From positions 1 to 14,963 of the forward strand of contig JAJAYX010000855.1 in NCBI GenBank assembly GCA_026785985.1: 14,963 bases of DNA, read 5' to 3'. A model generated the notes under the pieces. The model did not search any database, was not told where the DNA came from, and saw only the letters and a list, made by a program, of their open reading frames with translations. The position numbers and the translations under genes are program-made. Position 1 is the stretch's first letter. Each line of letters begins with the position of its first letter. Source of the stretch: Rudanella sp. Lineage in GTDB: Bacteria > Bacteroidota > Bacteroidia > Cytophagales > Spirosomataceae. Positions 1 through 7,573 of this stretch are shown piece by piece.

Positions 1-42
1 CCCGGGCGGCCCGTTTTTGACTTTTCCACACTTAGACTGTGA
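1..42 (+). CDS. 3' end of an upstream gene (partial)
   Basis: An open frame enters from the left edge and reads PGRPVFDFSTLRL before a TGA at 40-42. That stop overlaps the GTG start of coaE by four bases (GTGA), the usual layout of translationally coupled genes. Only 13 codons are visible, so the product cannot be recognised. In many Bacteroidota a YbbR-like (CdaR-type) protein precedes coaE, which would fit, but nothing in these residues proves it. Confidence 0.45.
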   Translation, partial: PGRPVFDFSTLRL

Positions 43-629
43 AACAAATTGGCATAACAGGCGGCATTGGCTCGGGGAAGAGCATGGTTTGCCAGGTGTT
101 TCAAACACTTGATGTACCTATTTATGTGGCCGACGACCGGGCCAAATGGCTCACTGATCACGACCCCATTCTGAAAGCCGACATCACCCGTTTGCTGGGA
201 CCCGATGCCTATACCATACAGGGGAAATATAACCGTCCCTGGGTGGCGAGTCAGGTTTTTCAGAACCCGGATTTGTTGCAGCAACTCAACCGCCTGGTGC
301 ATCCCCGCGTGATGGCCGACACGCTAAGTTGGGTCGATCAACACCGATCATCTCCCTACGTGATTAAGGAGGCAGCCCTGATGCGGGCCGCCGGAGACCA
401 CAACACACTCGACAAAGTGGTGGTGGTGCAGGCCCCCACTCAACTGCGGGTTAAGCGGGTTCGTCAACGCGATCCGCACCGCTCCGATGCTGAGATTCAG
501 GCTATTATTGCCAACCAGATGAGCGATGCCGAGCGCGCTGAAATTGCTGATTATGTGTTGATTAACGACGAAGCTACCTTGCTGCTGCCACAAATTTTGG
601 CGCTGCACAACAATTTTTCAACGCTATGA
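39..629 (+). CDS. coaE: Dephospho-CoA kinase
   Basis: Catalyses the last step of coenzyme A synthesis, ATP-dependent phosphorylation of the 3'-hydroxyl of dephospho-CoA, in the cytosol. The 196-residue product has the family's usual size (about 200). The N-terminus carries the P-loop GITGGIGSGKS (residues 5-15). The following YVADDRAKWL segment and VHPRV (about residues 87-91) match the substrate-binding and lid parts of CoaE, and the QMSDAERAEIADYVLIND stretch near the C-terminus is typical. The start is GTG: an in-frame TAG at 33-35 rules out anything further upstream, and the GTGA overlap with the preceding frame suggests translational coupling. The gene ends three bases from the convergent lipoprotein gene, with no obvious terminator between them. 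The identification is firm. Confidence 0.95.
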   Translation: MKQIGITGGIGSGKSMVCQVFQTLDVPIYVADDRAKWLTDHDPILKADITRLLGPDAYTIQGKYNRPWVASQVFQNPDLLQQLNRLVHPRVMADTLSWVDQHRSSPYVIKEAALMRAAGDHNTLDKVVVVQAPTQLRVKRVRQRDPHRSDAEIQAIIANQMSDAERAEIADYVLINDEATLLLPQILALHNNFSTL

Positions 630-632
630 ACC

Positions 633-1175
633 CTACTTCACTTTCACAATCTCCCCATAATAATTCATGTAGACGGTGTAGTCGGTGGCTTTTTTTGTAG
701 TTGGCTCCATCAGGCGCAGCGTTAAGGTGATGTATTTTTGGCCGTTGAACGTTGGCTTGTACGTGGCCCGCTGAAGGATCGACTGCTGAATGGTTTCGTC
801 GTTTTTGGTAAAAAGCGTTAGGTCGTCTTTCACCAGCGTGTGCTTAAACAACTGACTGCCAGATTTTTTGGTGGCCAGAACCTCCACCGAATTATTAAAA
901 TAGCAGCCATCCGAAGTCGGCAGGGTGCTGGCATCCTGCGCCAGCGTCAGGCTGACTTTTATGTTTTTAGCTGATTCCTGATACACGTCTGCCTTGCCGA
1001 GTTTGCTACTTTCCACCACCGACTTACAATTCTGTGGTTTGGCATTCGTGGCTACTGAGTCGGAGGCTACGGCGGTTGTTGATTGGGTGGCGGCTGTGTT
1101 TTTCCCACTTTTTTCTGAGCCGCCACAGGCCAGTAAGGAAGCTACGAGAGCCAGGATAGAAACTATTTTTTTCAT
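633..1175 (-). CDS. Small lipoprotein of unknown function
   Basis: Encodes 180 residues with a lipoprotein signal peptide: MKK, a hydrophobic stretch (residues 4-16) and a lipobox ending in LLAC with the lipidated cysteine at 17, followed by GGSEKSGK. After processing it should be anchored in the envelope, facing the periplasm or surface. Residues 18-48 form a Ser/Thr/Ala/Lys-rich linker with no predicted fold. The remaining 130 residues contain two cysteines (C50 and C92) that could pair in the periplasm, and alternating hydrophobic residues suggesting beta strands. I recognise no catalytic motif or family. It lies 33 bases behind the potassium channel on the same strand and may be cotranscribed with it; the 3' end meets coaE. 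It is a real gene because of the intact signal peptide and codon pattern, but its function is unknown. Confidence 0.8.
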   Translation of the reverse strand: MKKIVSILALVASLLACGGSEKSGKNTAATQSTTAVASDSVATNAKPQNCKSVVESSKLGKADVYQESAKNIKVSLTLAQDASTLPTSDGCYFNNSVEVLATKKSGSQLFKHTLVKDDLTLFTKNDETIQQSILQRATYKPTFNGQKYITLTLRLMEPTTKKATDYTVYMNYYGEIVKVK

Positions 1176-1208
1176 CTGGGAAGAAATTTGTCAAAACGTT
1201 TACAAGTA

Positions 1209-2057
1209 CTAAAATTCTTTTCCGCAGTGCGGGCAGCGGTGGGGGGTGGGTGCTTTCTGGTTCCGAAGGTGCTCCAGGAAACCCGATGTCAGAATACCCG
1301 TGGGCAGTGCAAAGGCCATAATTCCCATCATGGCCGTCATGCCGCCGAGCAACTTGCCGAGGGGCGTAATGGGGTGAATATCACCGTATCCCACTGTGGC
1401 CATTGCGTTCACGCCCCACCACATAGTTGCCGGAATGCTCGAAAAGATTTTGGGTTGCGCCGGATGCTCCACATAGAACATAACGCTCGATACAACAATC
1501 AGCATAAACAAAATGAACACCATGCTCAACACAATTTCCTCTTTTCGGTCGGCCACCACATGCTGAATGAGCCGCACGGCATGAGAATACCGGCTGATTC
1601 GGAACAGACGGAAAATGCGGAACAGCCGCAGGATTCGGACAGTGGCGAGATCGGTTGCGAAGAGGGTAAAATAGAACGGAAAAATCGCCAGAAGGTCGAT
1701 AATAGCTGAGGTCGAAAGCATATACCGGAGCCGCCCCCAAACCGGATGCCGGTATTTTTCGTTTTCGACCACGGCCCACACCCGAAGGGCATATTCGACG
1801 GTGAAAAACATGACCGAAAATACTTCAAAATCTATAAACAAACGCTCATAACGCTGATTATACGATTCTACGGTGTGCAGAATAATGGCGATGGCGTTGA
1901 GCGTAATGATCGTGATCAACACCGCATTGAACACCAGGCTTGCCCCCCGGCGTTTCCCCGCCGAGGTTTCCATAATACGGTAAACCGCCCGCCGAAGTCG
2001 CGGTGGTGGGGTTTGAGAAGGGTTTGATTTCGGGTTGGAACGGGGGAGATTGACCAT
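1209..2057 (-). CDS. Voltage-gated-type potassium channel (ion transporter family)
   Basis: Inner-membrane six-helix cation channel subunit, expected to work as a tetramer. From the ATG at 2057 the protein has 282 residues. The S4 voltage sensor is plain: arginines every third position (R141, R144, R147, R150, R153, R156). The pore carries the K+ selectivity filter TVGYGD (residues 221-226), with the inner helix after it. The C-terminus ends in a short CPHCGKEF tail (C275, C278) that looks like half of a zinc knuckle. The open frame continues upstream to 2177, but the extra 40 residues are unlike the family and the N-terminal region after 2057 (SNPK, TPPPR, then LRRAVYRIMET) is the normal lead-in to S1. 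The gene is divergent from the GH3 fusion and upstream of the lipoprotein. K+ selectivity is inferred from the filter; the physiological role (turgor or membrane potential) is not shown. Confidence 0.9.
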   Translation of the reverse strand: MVNLPRSNPKSNPSQTPPPRLRRAVYRIMETSAGKRRGASLVFNAVLITIITLNAIAIILHTVESYNQRYERLFIDFEVFSVMFFTVEYALRVWAVVENEKYRHPVWGRLRYMLSTSAIIDLLAIFPFYFTLFATDLATVRILRLFRIFRLFRISRYSHAVRLIQHVVADRKEEIVLSMVFILFMLIVVSSVMFYVEHPAQPKIFSSIPATMWWGVNAMATVGYGDIHPITPLGKLLGGMTAMMGIMAFALPTGILTSGFLEHLRNQKAPTPHRCPHCGKEF

Positions 2058-2186
2058 GACAAAAAGGTAAGCAACACCGTAAACATACGAAAAGGTACTC
2101 AGCCTTCCGAACATCCGCCAGTATGTCGGTTGCCGTCCTTCGTCTATGCCCACGAAAGGACTGTGGTGTTTTGACACTCCTTTCCG

Positions 2187-2194
2187 TACTTTTG
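2187..2194 (+). promoter_or_regulatory. Bacteroidota -7 promoter element for the GH3 fusion
   Basis: TACTTTTG matches the Bacteroidota -7 consensus TAnnTTTG exactly and ends seven bases before the ATG at 2202, so the transcript could begin at or next to the start codon (leaderless or nearly so). No Shine-Dalgarno sequence is visible. A TTTG at 2170-2173 is too close (13 bases) for a normal -33 element, so only the -7 half is well supported. Confidence 0.5.
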
Positions 2195-2201
2195 CGAATC
2201 T

Positions 2202-5200
2202 ATGGCAATTCCATCTGCATTCGCTTCTTTCCGGTCAACGGTTCTTGCCGTTTCGCTCACTTTTATTTCGTTTTTTAGCCGGGCGCAGGCTCCTGCACTG
2301 CCGCCCTCGTTTTTGACACCAACACCCCGCGCCAGTCAGTGGGCTGATTCTGTGTTCACTACACTCACACCCGACGAACGCATTGCCCAGCTCATCATGG
2401 TAGCGGGGTACTCGAACCGAAACCGGGCTTACGAAGATTCGCTCTGCAACCTTGTCCGTACCTACCGGCTCGGCGGGGTTGTGATGTTTCAGGGTGGCCC
2501 CATTCGCCACGCCAAATTGGTGAATCGGCTTCAGGCTCTGTCGGCGGTGCCGCTGCTGATGGCCATAGACGGGGAGTGGGGCCTCGGAATGCGGTTGGAT
2601 AGCACCGTGCGGTTTCCCTACCAAATGACGCTTGGCGGCATGGTGGGGCAGGACGACCTGATTTACCAGATGGGGGCCGACATGGCCCGGCAGTGCCGCC
2701 GGATTGGTATTCATGTCAACTTTGCGCCGGTTGTCGATGTGAACAACAACCCCAACAATCCGGTCATTAACTTCCGCTCGTTTGGCGAAGACAAGTTTTC
2801 CGTGACCCGAAAAGGGCTGGCCTATATGCGCGGCATGCAGGACAATCAACTGATTACCAGCATTAAACACTTTCCCGGTCACGGCGATACGGGCGTGGAT
2901 TCGCATTACGACCTGCCTGTTATTGCCAAAACCCGGCAGCAGTTAGACAGCCTGGAATTGTACCCATTCGTGAAATTAATTAATGCCGGGGCCGCCGGGG
3001 TGATGGTATCGCACCTCAGTATTCCCGCCCTCGATTCGGCCAAAAATTTTCCGGCTACACTCTCGCCCCAAATTTTGACAACGGTGCTGCGCGACGAACT
3101 TCATTTTCAGGGCCTGACTTTTTCGGATGCCATGAATATGAAAGGTCTGACCAAGTTTTACCCGTCGGGCGTGTCAGACCGGATGGCTATAGAAGCCGGT
3201 ATGGATGTGCTGGAATTTACGGAAGATGTGCCCCGCGCCATTGCCGAAATCAGGCAGGCCATTGCCGACGGACGCATTACGCAGGCCAGCATCAACAACC
3301 GTTGCATGAAGGTTCTGCGGGCCAAAGCCTGGGTTGGCCTGGATCAATATAAGCCGGTGGTGCTGGATAATCTGGTCAGCGACCTCAACCAGCCTCAGTC
3401 TGAATTGCTCAACCGGAAGCTGTATGAAGGCTCGATCACGGTGGTGAAAAACGATGCGAACCTGCTGCCGATTCGCGCGTTGGATTCGTTGCGGATTGCG
3501 TCGGTATCTCTTGAATCACAGGCTATTACCCCTTTTCAGCAAATGCTGGGCAATTACACGCAAGTCGATCATTTCAACCTCACCTCGGCCTCCCCCGACT
3601 CGACTATTGCACGGGTTCGGGAAGCGTTGAAGAACTATAACCTTGTGTTGGTGGGCGTTCACCTGAATAACATCCGGCCCGGCGTTCGCTACGGGATGCA
3701 GGCGAAGACGGCCGCTCTGGTTAATGAGTTGGCGGCCACCAACAAGGCGGTGGTGTCGGTGTTTGGCAATGCCTATGTACTGGACAAACTGCCCGGTATC
3801 GAGAAGGCCCGTGCCATTGTGATGCTCTACCAACTCACCAACCTGACCGAAGAACTCTCGGCCCAACTGATTTTTGGAGCCATTGGAGCCACCGGGAAAC
3901 TGCCCGTCACGGTAAACAAAATGTTTGCCTATGGAACGGGCCTAAACACGCCCTCGCTGGGTCGCCTGAAATACACGATTCCCGAAGAGGTTGGATTGTC
4001 GTCGCGGTATCTGACCCAGCAAGTCGATTCGGTGGTGAACGTGGGCTTGCGGGCAAAGGCGTTTCCCGGTTGTGTGGTGCAATTGGCGAAAGATGGCAAG
4101 GTGATTTTCCGCAAGGCCTACGGTACCGTTACGTTTGATGGCTCGCCGGGACGGTCCGACGCTTCGGTTCAGCCCCGCCCGGTGCAGTTGAACGACCTGT
4201 ATGATATGGCCTCCGTCACCAAAATCAGTACCTCGACCCCCGCCCTGATGCGCTTGGTTGACCTCGGTATGTTCAACGTCGATGCTACGATGAGCGCGTA
4301 TTTACCTGATTACAAACGGTCTAATAAAGCCAACATCATCTGGCGCGACGTACTGACGCATCAGGCCCGCCTGAAAGCCTGGATTCCGTTCTGGCGCGAA
4401 ACAAAAGAGGGCGACTCCAATAATCCGAATTCACCCTTCAAGCCCAGAACGTTCAGCACGACCCGCTCGAAACGATACCCAATTGAGGTGATGGACGATC
4501 TGTTTCTAAACCGTTCCTATCCCAACAGGATTTTTAGGGAAATCAGAGATTCTCCTCTGAACGACAAAAAGGAATACGTGTACAGCGATCTGTCGTTTTA
4601 TCTCTACCCCCAAATTGTGAAGCGACTGACGGGCGAAGACTTTGAAGAGTTTCTGAAAAAGACATTCTACCGTCCGCTGGGCGCCACCTCGCTCACCTAC
4701 CGCCCCCGCCTGAGTAACCCCCTGAGTCGGATTGTCCCTACTGAATATGACTCGCTGTTCCGTAAAACCCTGATTTGGGGTCGTGTTCACGACGAAGGCG
4801 GGGCCATGCTCGACGGTTTGTCGGGACACGCGGGTTTGTTTGGCTCGGCCAACGACCTGATGAAACTGATGGAGATGTACCGGCAACGGGGCCGTTACGG
4901 CGGCAAACAATACCTGAGTCCGGCGGTGCTGACGGAGTTTACGCGCTACCAGTTTCCAGAACTTGGCAACCGGCGCGGGCTTGGTTTCGAGAAACCGGCC
5001 TACAAATTCAACGGCAACGCGCCCCGGTCGGCCAGCCCGTCGAGTTTTGGGCATTCGGGTTTCACGGGCACCTTCACCTGGGTTGACCCGGTCTATAACC
5101 TCAGCTACGTGTTCCTCTCAAACCGCGTTTATCCGACCCGCGAGAACAACAAAATCAGCGAGTTGAACATCCGCACCAACGTCATGGAAGCGATGTATAA

Positions 5201-5222
5201 AGCGATGAAGCGGGGAATTTAA
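2202..5222 (+). CDS. Exported GH3 (NagZ-like) beta-N-acetylhexosaminidase fused to a serine beta-lactamase-like hydrolase
   Basis: A 1006-residue two-enzyme protein. Residues 1-30 form a signal peptide ending near FSRAQA, so it acts in the periplasm or outside. Residues about 55-370 are a GH3 catalytic barrel of the NagZ type: KHFPGHGD (222-229) is followed by the Asp-Ser-His triplet 233-235, which supplies the acid/base dyad of NagZ enzymes, and D309 in TFSDAMNM is the nucleophile. Residues about 395-585 resemble a GH3 C-terminal domain. Residues about 595-1000 are a class C beta-lactamase/esterase/DD-peptidase fold with SVTK (S671, K674), YSD (Y794, in the Tyr-x-Asn position but with Asp) and HSG (951-953, the KTG-like box). 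Such fusions are known in Bacteroidota and are presumed to act on peptidoglycan or its fragments. Substrates are inferred from families. It is transcribed alone and followed by a terminator. Confidence 0.93.
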   Translation: MAIPSAFASFRSTVLAVSLTFISFFSRAQAPALPPSFLTPTPRASQWADSVFTTLTPDERIAQLIMVAGYSNRNRAYEDSLCNLVRTYRLGGVVMFQGGPIRHAKLVNRLQALSAVPLLMAIDGEWGLGMRLDSTVRFPYQMTLGGMVGQDDLIYQMGADMARQCRRIGIHVNFAPVVDVNNNPNNPVINFRSFGEDKFSVTRKGLAYMRGMQDNQLITSIKHFPGHGDTGVDSHYDLPVIAKTRQQLDSLELYPFVKLINAGAAGVMVSHLSIPALDSAKNFPATLSPQILTTVLRDELHFQGLTFSDAMNMKGLTKFYPSGVSDRMAIEAGMDVLEFTEDVPRAIAEIRQAIADGRITQASINNRCMKVLRAKAWVGLDQYKPVVLDNLVSDLNQPQSELLNRKLYEGSITVVKNDANLLPIRALDSLRIASVSLESQAITPFQQMLGNYTQVDHFNLTSASPDSTIARVREALKNYNLVLVGVHLNNIRPGVRYGMQAKTAALVNELAATNKAVVSVFGNAYVLDKLPGIEKARAIVMLYQLTNLTEELSAQLIFGAIGATGKLPVTVNKMFAYGTGLNTPSLGRLKYTIPEEVGLSSRYLTQQVDSVVNVGLRAKAFPGCVVQLAKDGKVIFRKAYGTVTFDGSPGRSDASVQPRPVQLNDLYDMASVTKISTSTPALMRLVDLGMFNVDATMSAYLPDYKRSNKANIIWRDVLTHQARLKAWIPFWRETKEGDSNNPNSPFKPRTFSTTRSKRYPIEVMDDLFLNRSYPNRIFREIRDSPLNDKKEYVYSDLSFYLYPQIVKRLTGEDFEEFLKKTFYRPLGATSLTYRPRLSNPLSRIVPTEYDSLFRKTLIWGRVHDEGGAMLDGLSGHAGLFGSANDLMKLMEMYRQRGRYGGKQYLSPAVLTEFTRYQFPELGNRRGLGFEKPAYKFNGNAPRSASPSSFGHSGFTGTFTWVDPVYNLSYVFLSNRVYPTRENNKISELNIRTNVMEAMYKAMKRGI

Positions 5223-5225
5223 CCT

Positions 5226-5266
5226 AAATGCAACAAGACCCGGCCGAGGCCGGTTTTTTTGCATTT
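5226..5266 (+). terminator. Rho-independent terminator after the GH3 fusion
   Basis: A GC stem (CCGGC at 5240-5244 with GCCGG at 5249-5253, loop CGAG) is followed directly by a run of seven T (5254-5260). An outer pair, AAATGCAA at 5226-5233 with TTGCATTT at 5259-5266, is perfectly complementary. It starts four bases after the stop codon at 5220-5222. Downstream lies the end of the opposite-strand fragment, but the T-run favours plus-strand transcription. Confidence 0.85.
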
Positions 5267-5268
5267 AC

Positions 5269-5436
5269 TCAACGGTAAACCCCCGCTACGATTACACAGG
5301 CCAGAAAAAACGTGGCAACATTGATTTGCCAGTGGCTATCGGTGACAAAAAACGACCAAAGTAGCCCGGCGGCCAGGAATCCGTTGTAAAGCCCCTGGTT
5401 GGCGGCCATTCCTTTGGTTGGCAAGTTAGCATTCAC
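5269..5436 (-). pseudogene. Fragment of a DUF1304 membrane protein behind mntH
   Basis: The peptide contains KGMAANQGLYNGFLAAGLLW and, further on, ATFFLACVIVAGVY, which match the central part of DUF1304 proteins (small four-helix membrane proteins of about 115-120 residues). The first helix, which should come before the NQGLYNG motif, is absent: that DNA is the 3' end of mntH. The last helix is also missing, because a TGA follows VAGVYR directly. A GTG at 5434-5436 overlaps the mntH stop codon as GTGA, so a coupled 55-residue, two-helix product is possible; another in-frame start lies upstream at 5460. I read it as a remnant left by deletion at both ends, although a working mini-protein is not excluded. 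The family match comes from memory of the motif. Confidence 0.65.
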
Positions 5437-6755
5437 AGTATCCATTTCACCGTACTCCACAGCAAATACCCATTAAGGGCAATGATAATACCCGCTACCA
5501 GCCAGGCCGTTACCGTAACCCAGCGGGGATTCACGAACTGCCCCATCTTGAGCCGGTCGCTGGTGAACCGCACGAGTGGTACCACCGCAAAACTCAGTTG
5601 CAGCGACAAAATCACCTGGCTCAAAACGAGCAACTCGGCAGTGCCGCGCTCACCATATAAAATGGCTACGATCATGGCGGGTACAATTGCCACCAGGCGG
5701 GTCACGAGCCGCCGTACCCAGGGTTTGAGTTTCAGGTTCAGAAATCCTTCCATCACAATTTGCCCGGCAATAGTGCCGGTGAGCGTTGAGTTTTGGCCGG
5801 AAGCCAGCAGGGCTATGCCAAACACAATGCTGGCCGCCGTGGCCCCAAGCAGCGGGTCGAGCAGTTTGTAGGCATCGTTGATGTCGGCCACCTGCTGGTT
5901 GCCCGAAAAGTGGAACGTGGCCGCAGCCAGAATCAGAATAGCCGCGTTGATGAAAAATGCCAGCATGAGCGAGGCCGTAGAGTCGATGGTGGCAAACTTT
6001 ATGGCCTGGGTACGACCGGCATCGGTTCGGGCAAAGTTGCGGGTTTGCACAATGCTGGAGTGCAGATAGAGGTTGTGCGGCATCACGGTGGCCCCCAGAA
6101 TGCCAATGGCCACGTAGAGCATTCCCGGCGTGGTAATTACCTCGGTGCGCGGCACCAGTCCACCCATCAACGCTCGCAAATCGGGTTGGGCCAGCAACAT
6201 TTCGTAACCAAAACAAAGCAAAATAATCAGGATCAATGCCCCCACAATGCTCTCGATCAACCGAAACCCTTTTTGTTGCAGGAACAACAGCAGAAAAACA
6301 TCCAGCACCGTAAAGGCCACGCCAACCGGCAGGGGCAAACCAAACAGCAGGTTGAGGGCGATGGCCGAGCCGATTACTTCGGCCAGATCGGTGGCGGCAA
6401 TGGCAATTTCGGCCAAAGCCCACAGCAGCAGCGAAACGGGGCGGGAATAACTATCGCGGCAGGCCTGAGCCAAATCGCGGCCAGTGGCAATGCCAAGCTT
6501 CAGCGAGAGGTGTTGCAACAGTATGGCGAACAGATTCGAAATAAGAATCACCGAGAGCAGTTTATAGCCAAACTGAGAACCACCCGCAATGGCGGTGGCC
6601 CAGTTGCCGGGGTCCATATAGCCCACAGCCACCAGCAACCCCGGTCCGGTATAGGCTGCAAGCGTTCGCCAGAAACCAGCGTTGTGTGGAATTCTAATGG
6701 TGCTGTGCGACTCTGGCAATGAGTCAGTCATGTTTGGTTGTCGCCAGGCTTTCAT
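5433..6755 (-). CDS. mntH: Nramp-family Mn2+/Fe2+ transporter
   Basis: Proton-coupled importer of Mn2+ (and Fe2+) in the inner membrane. The 440 residues include the two metal-binding signatures: DPGN (48-51) in helix 1 and MPHN (225-228, within [10 protein letters not shown]) in helix 6, plus the transporter motif [21 protein letters not shown] in two adjoining pieces near residues 315-336. About eleven hydrophobic helices are present and the length is normal. Two starts are possible, MKAW at 6755 and MTDS at 6731; the longer one is listed, but the shorter is equally plausible because the extra residues (KAWRQPN) are not conserved in families I know. It is divergent from a DtxR/MntR-type regulator, with an inverted repeat between the two, so Mn- or Fe-dependent repression is likely. 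Metal preference is inferred from family and context. Confidence 0.94.
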   Translation of the reverse strand: MKAWRQPNMTDSLPESHSTIRIPHNAGFWRTLAAYTGPGLLVAVGYMDPGNWATAIAGGSQFGYKLLSVILISNLFAILLQHLSLKLGIATGRDLAQACRDSYSRPVSLLLWALAEIAIAATDLAEVIGSAIALNLLFGLPLPVGVAFTVLDVFLLLFLQQKGFRLIESIVGALILIILLCFGYEMLLAQPDLRALMGGLVPRTEVITTPGMLYVAIGILGATVMPHNLYLHSSIVQTRNFARTDAGRTQAIKFATIDSTASLMLAFFINAAILILAAATFHFSGNQQVADINDAYKLLDPLLGATAASIVFGIALLASGQNSTLTGTIAGQIVMEGFLNLKLKPWVRRLVTRLVAIVPAMIVAILYGERGTAELLVLSQVILSLQLSFAVVPLVRFTSDRLKMGQFVNPRWVTVTAWLVAGIIIALNGYLLWSTVKWIL

Positions 6756-6811
6756 GGAATCGTATCAGTGGTGTACGGTCATTTCTTAAAAATTTATGGT
6801 AAGTATAGGAT

Positions 6812-6837
6812 AAAAATTTAGACTTGCCTAAATTTTT
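6812..6837. promoter_or_regulatory. Probable DtxR/MntR-type operator between mntH and its regulator
   Basis: Perfect inverted repeat: AAAAATTTAG (6812-6821), six-base centre ACTTGC, CTAAATTTTT (6828-6837). The core TTTAGnnnnnnCTAAA resembles the AT-rich palindromes bound by metal-dependent repressors of this family. It touches the -33 element of the regulator promoter (TTTG at 6836-6839) and lies upstream of mntH, where a TAnnTTT-like element sits on the minus strand (6789-6796). A direct copy of the left half, AAAAATTTA, occurs at 6788-6796, 24 bases away. One repressor dimer here could control both directions. Binding is inferred. Confidence 0.65.
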
Positions 6838-6865
6838 TGTTCATTACAATTAAAAACTACTTTTG
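6836..6865 (+). promoter_or_regulatory. Bacteroidota promoter for the metal regulator and downstream genes
   Basis: TTTG at 6836-6839, an 18-base spacer and TACTTTTG at 6858-6865 match both halves of the Bacteroidota sigma-ABfr consensus. Transcription should start near 6870-6873, giving a leader of about 40 bases before the ATG at 6911. The -33 element overlaps the inverted repeat at 6812-6837, so occupancy of that site would block this promoter. Confidence 0.75.
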
Positions 6866-6910
6866 CGGTAAGAATGTTCAGTTCCATATGCTGAATTTCT
6901 AGCCTTGCTC

Positions 6911-7564
6911 ATGCATTCATTCACCGAAGAAAATTACCTCAAGACCATTTATGCCCTTGCCATTCGGCAGGAGGGTGAGGTGACTACCAATGCGTTAGCA
7001 GAAATGACGGCCACTAAAGCAGCGTCGGTAACAGACATGCTGCGTAAGCTCGCCGACAAACAACTAATTCATTATCGAAAATACCAGGGTGTGAGGCTGA
7101 CTGAAGAAGGGGAGCGACTGGCTCTTAAGATTATTCGGCGGCACCGATTATGGGAAGTATTTCTGGTTGAAAAACTGGGTTTCGGCTGGGACGAAGTACA
7201 CGATATGGCCGAAGAACTGGAACACATCCGCTCCGATGAACTCGTGGAACGCCTGGATCAGTATTTGGGCCACCCCCAATTTGACCCGCACGGCGACCCC
7301 ATTCCCACGCCCGCCGGCACCATGCCCTCCACGGGTTATCAAAAACTGTCGGAGGTAGCTGCCGGGGAAGAGGTGTGTATTATGGGAGTGATGGAGCACT
7401 CGCCCGAATTTCTGCAACACCTCGCCCGCATTGGCCTCACGCTGGGGTGTTCCCTTACCTTAAGAGAAATTAACGCCTTCGACAAATCATTATTGGTGCA
7501 GATTCAACCCGAAAGCGCGTTGTTTGTAAGTCACGATGTCGCGAAGAATTTGTTAGTGGCGTAA
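6911..7564 (+). CDS. DtxR/MntR-family metal-dependent transcriptional repressor
   Basis: A cytosolic regulator that should bind DNA when loaded with Mn2+ or Fe2+ and repress metal uptake. From the ATG at 6911 it has 217 residues: winged helix (about 1-65), dimerisation/metal domain (66-135, ending in the HPQFDPHGDPIPTP segment seen in DtxR proteins) and a C-terminal SH3-like FeoA domain (about 150-217). Aligned by eye to DtxR, ligands H78, E82, H97, E104 and H105 are kept, E101 takes the place of DtxR Cys102 (as Glu99 does in MntR), and N8 takes the place of Met10/Asp8. This favours manganese but does not settle it. A TTG two codons upstream (6905) is open, but ATG-HSFTEENYLKTIY fits the family start. 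Divergent from mntH across a palindrome; nine bases before the next gene. Confidence 0.92.
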   Translation: MHSFTEENYLKTIYALAIRQEGEVTTNALAEMTATKAASVTDMLRKLADKQLIHYRKYQGVRLTEEGERLALKIIRRHRLWEVFLVEKLGFGWDEVHDMAEELEHIRSDELVERLDQYLGHPQFDPHGDPIPTPAGTMPSTGYQKLSEVAAGEEVCIMGVMEHSPEFLQHLARIGLTLGCSLTLREINAFDKSLLVQIQPESALFVSHDVAKNLLVA

Positions 7565-7573
7565 AAAAAATTC

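Noticed and set aside
2058..2177. N-terminal extension of the potassium channel by 40 residues to 2177
   Set aside because: The extra residues are not channel-like and cover the divergent promoter region; the ATG at 2057 gives a normal lead-in to S1.
5793..6722. 309-residue open frame opposite mntH
   Set aside because: Gln/Gly/His-rich low-complexity antisense translation of a clear Nramp gene.
6905..6910. TTG start at 6905 for the metal regulator
   Set aside because: The ATG two codons on matches the family's N-terminus and is the more efficient start.
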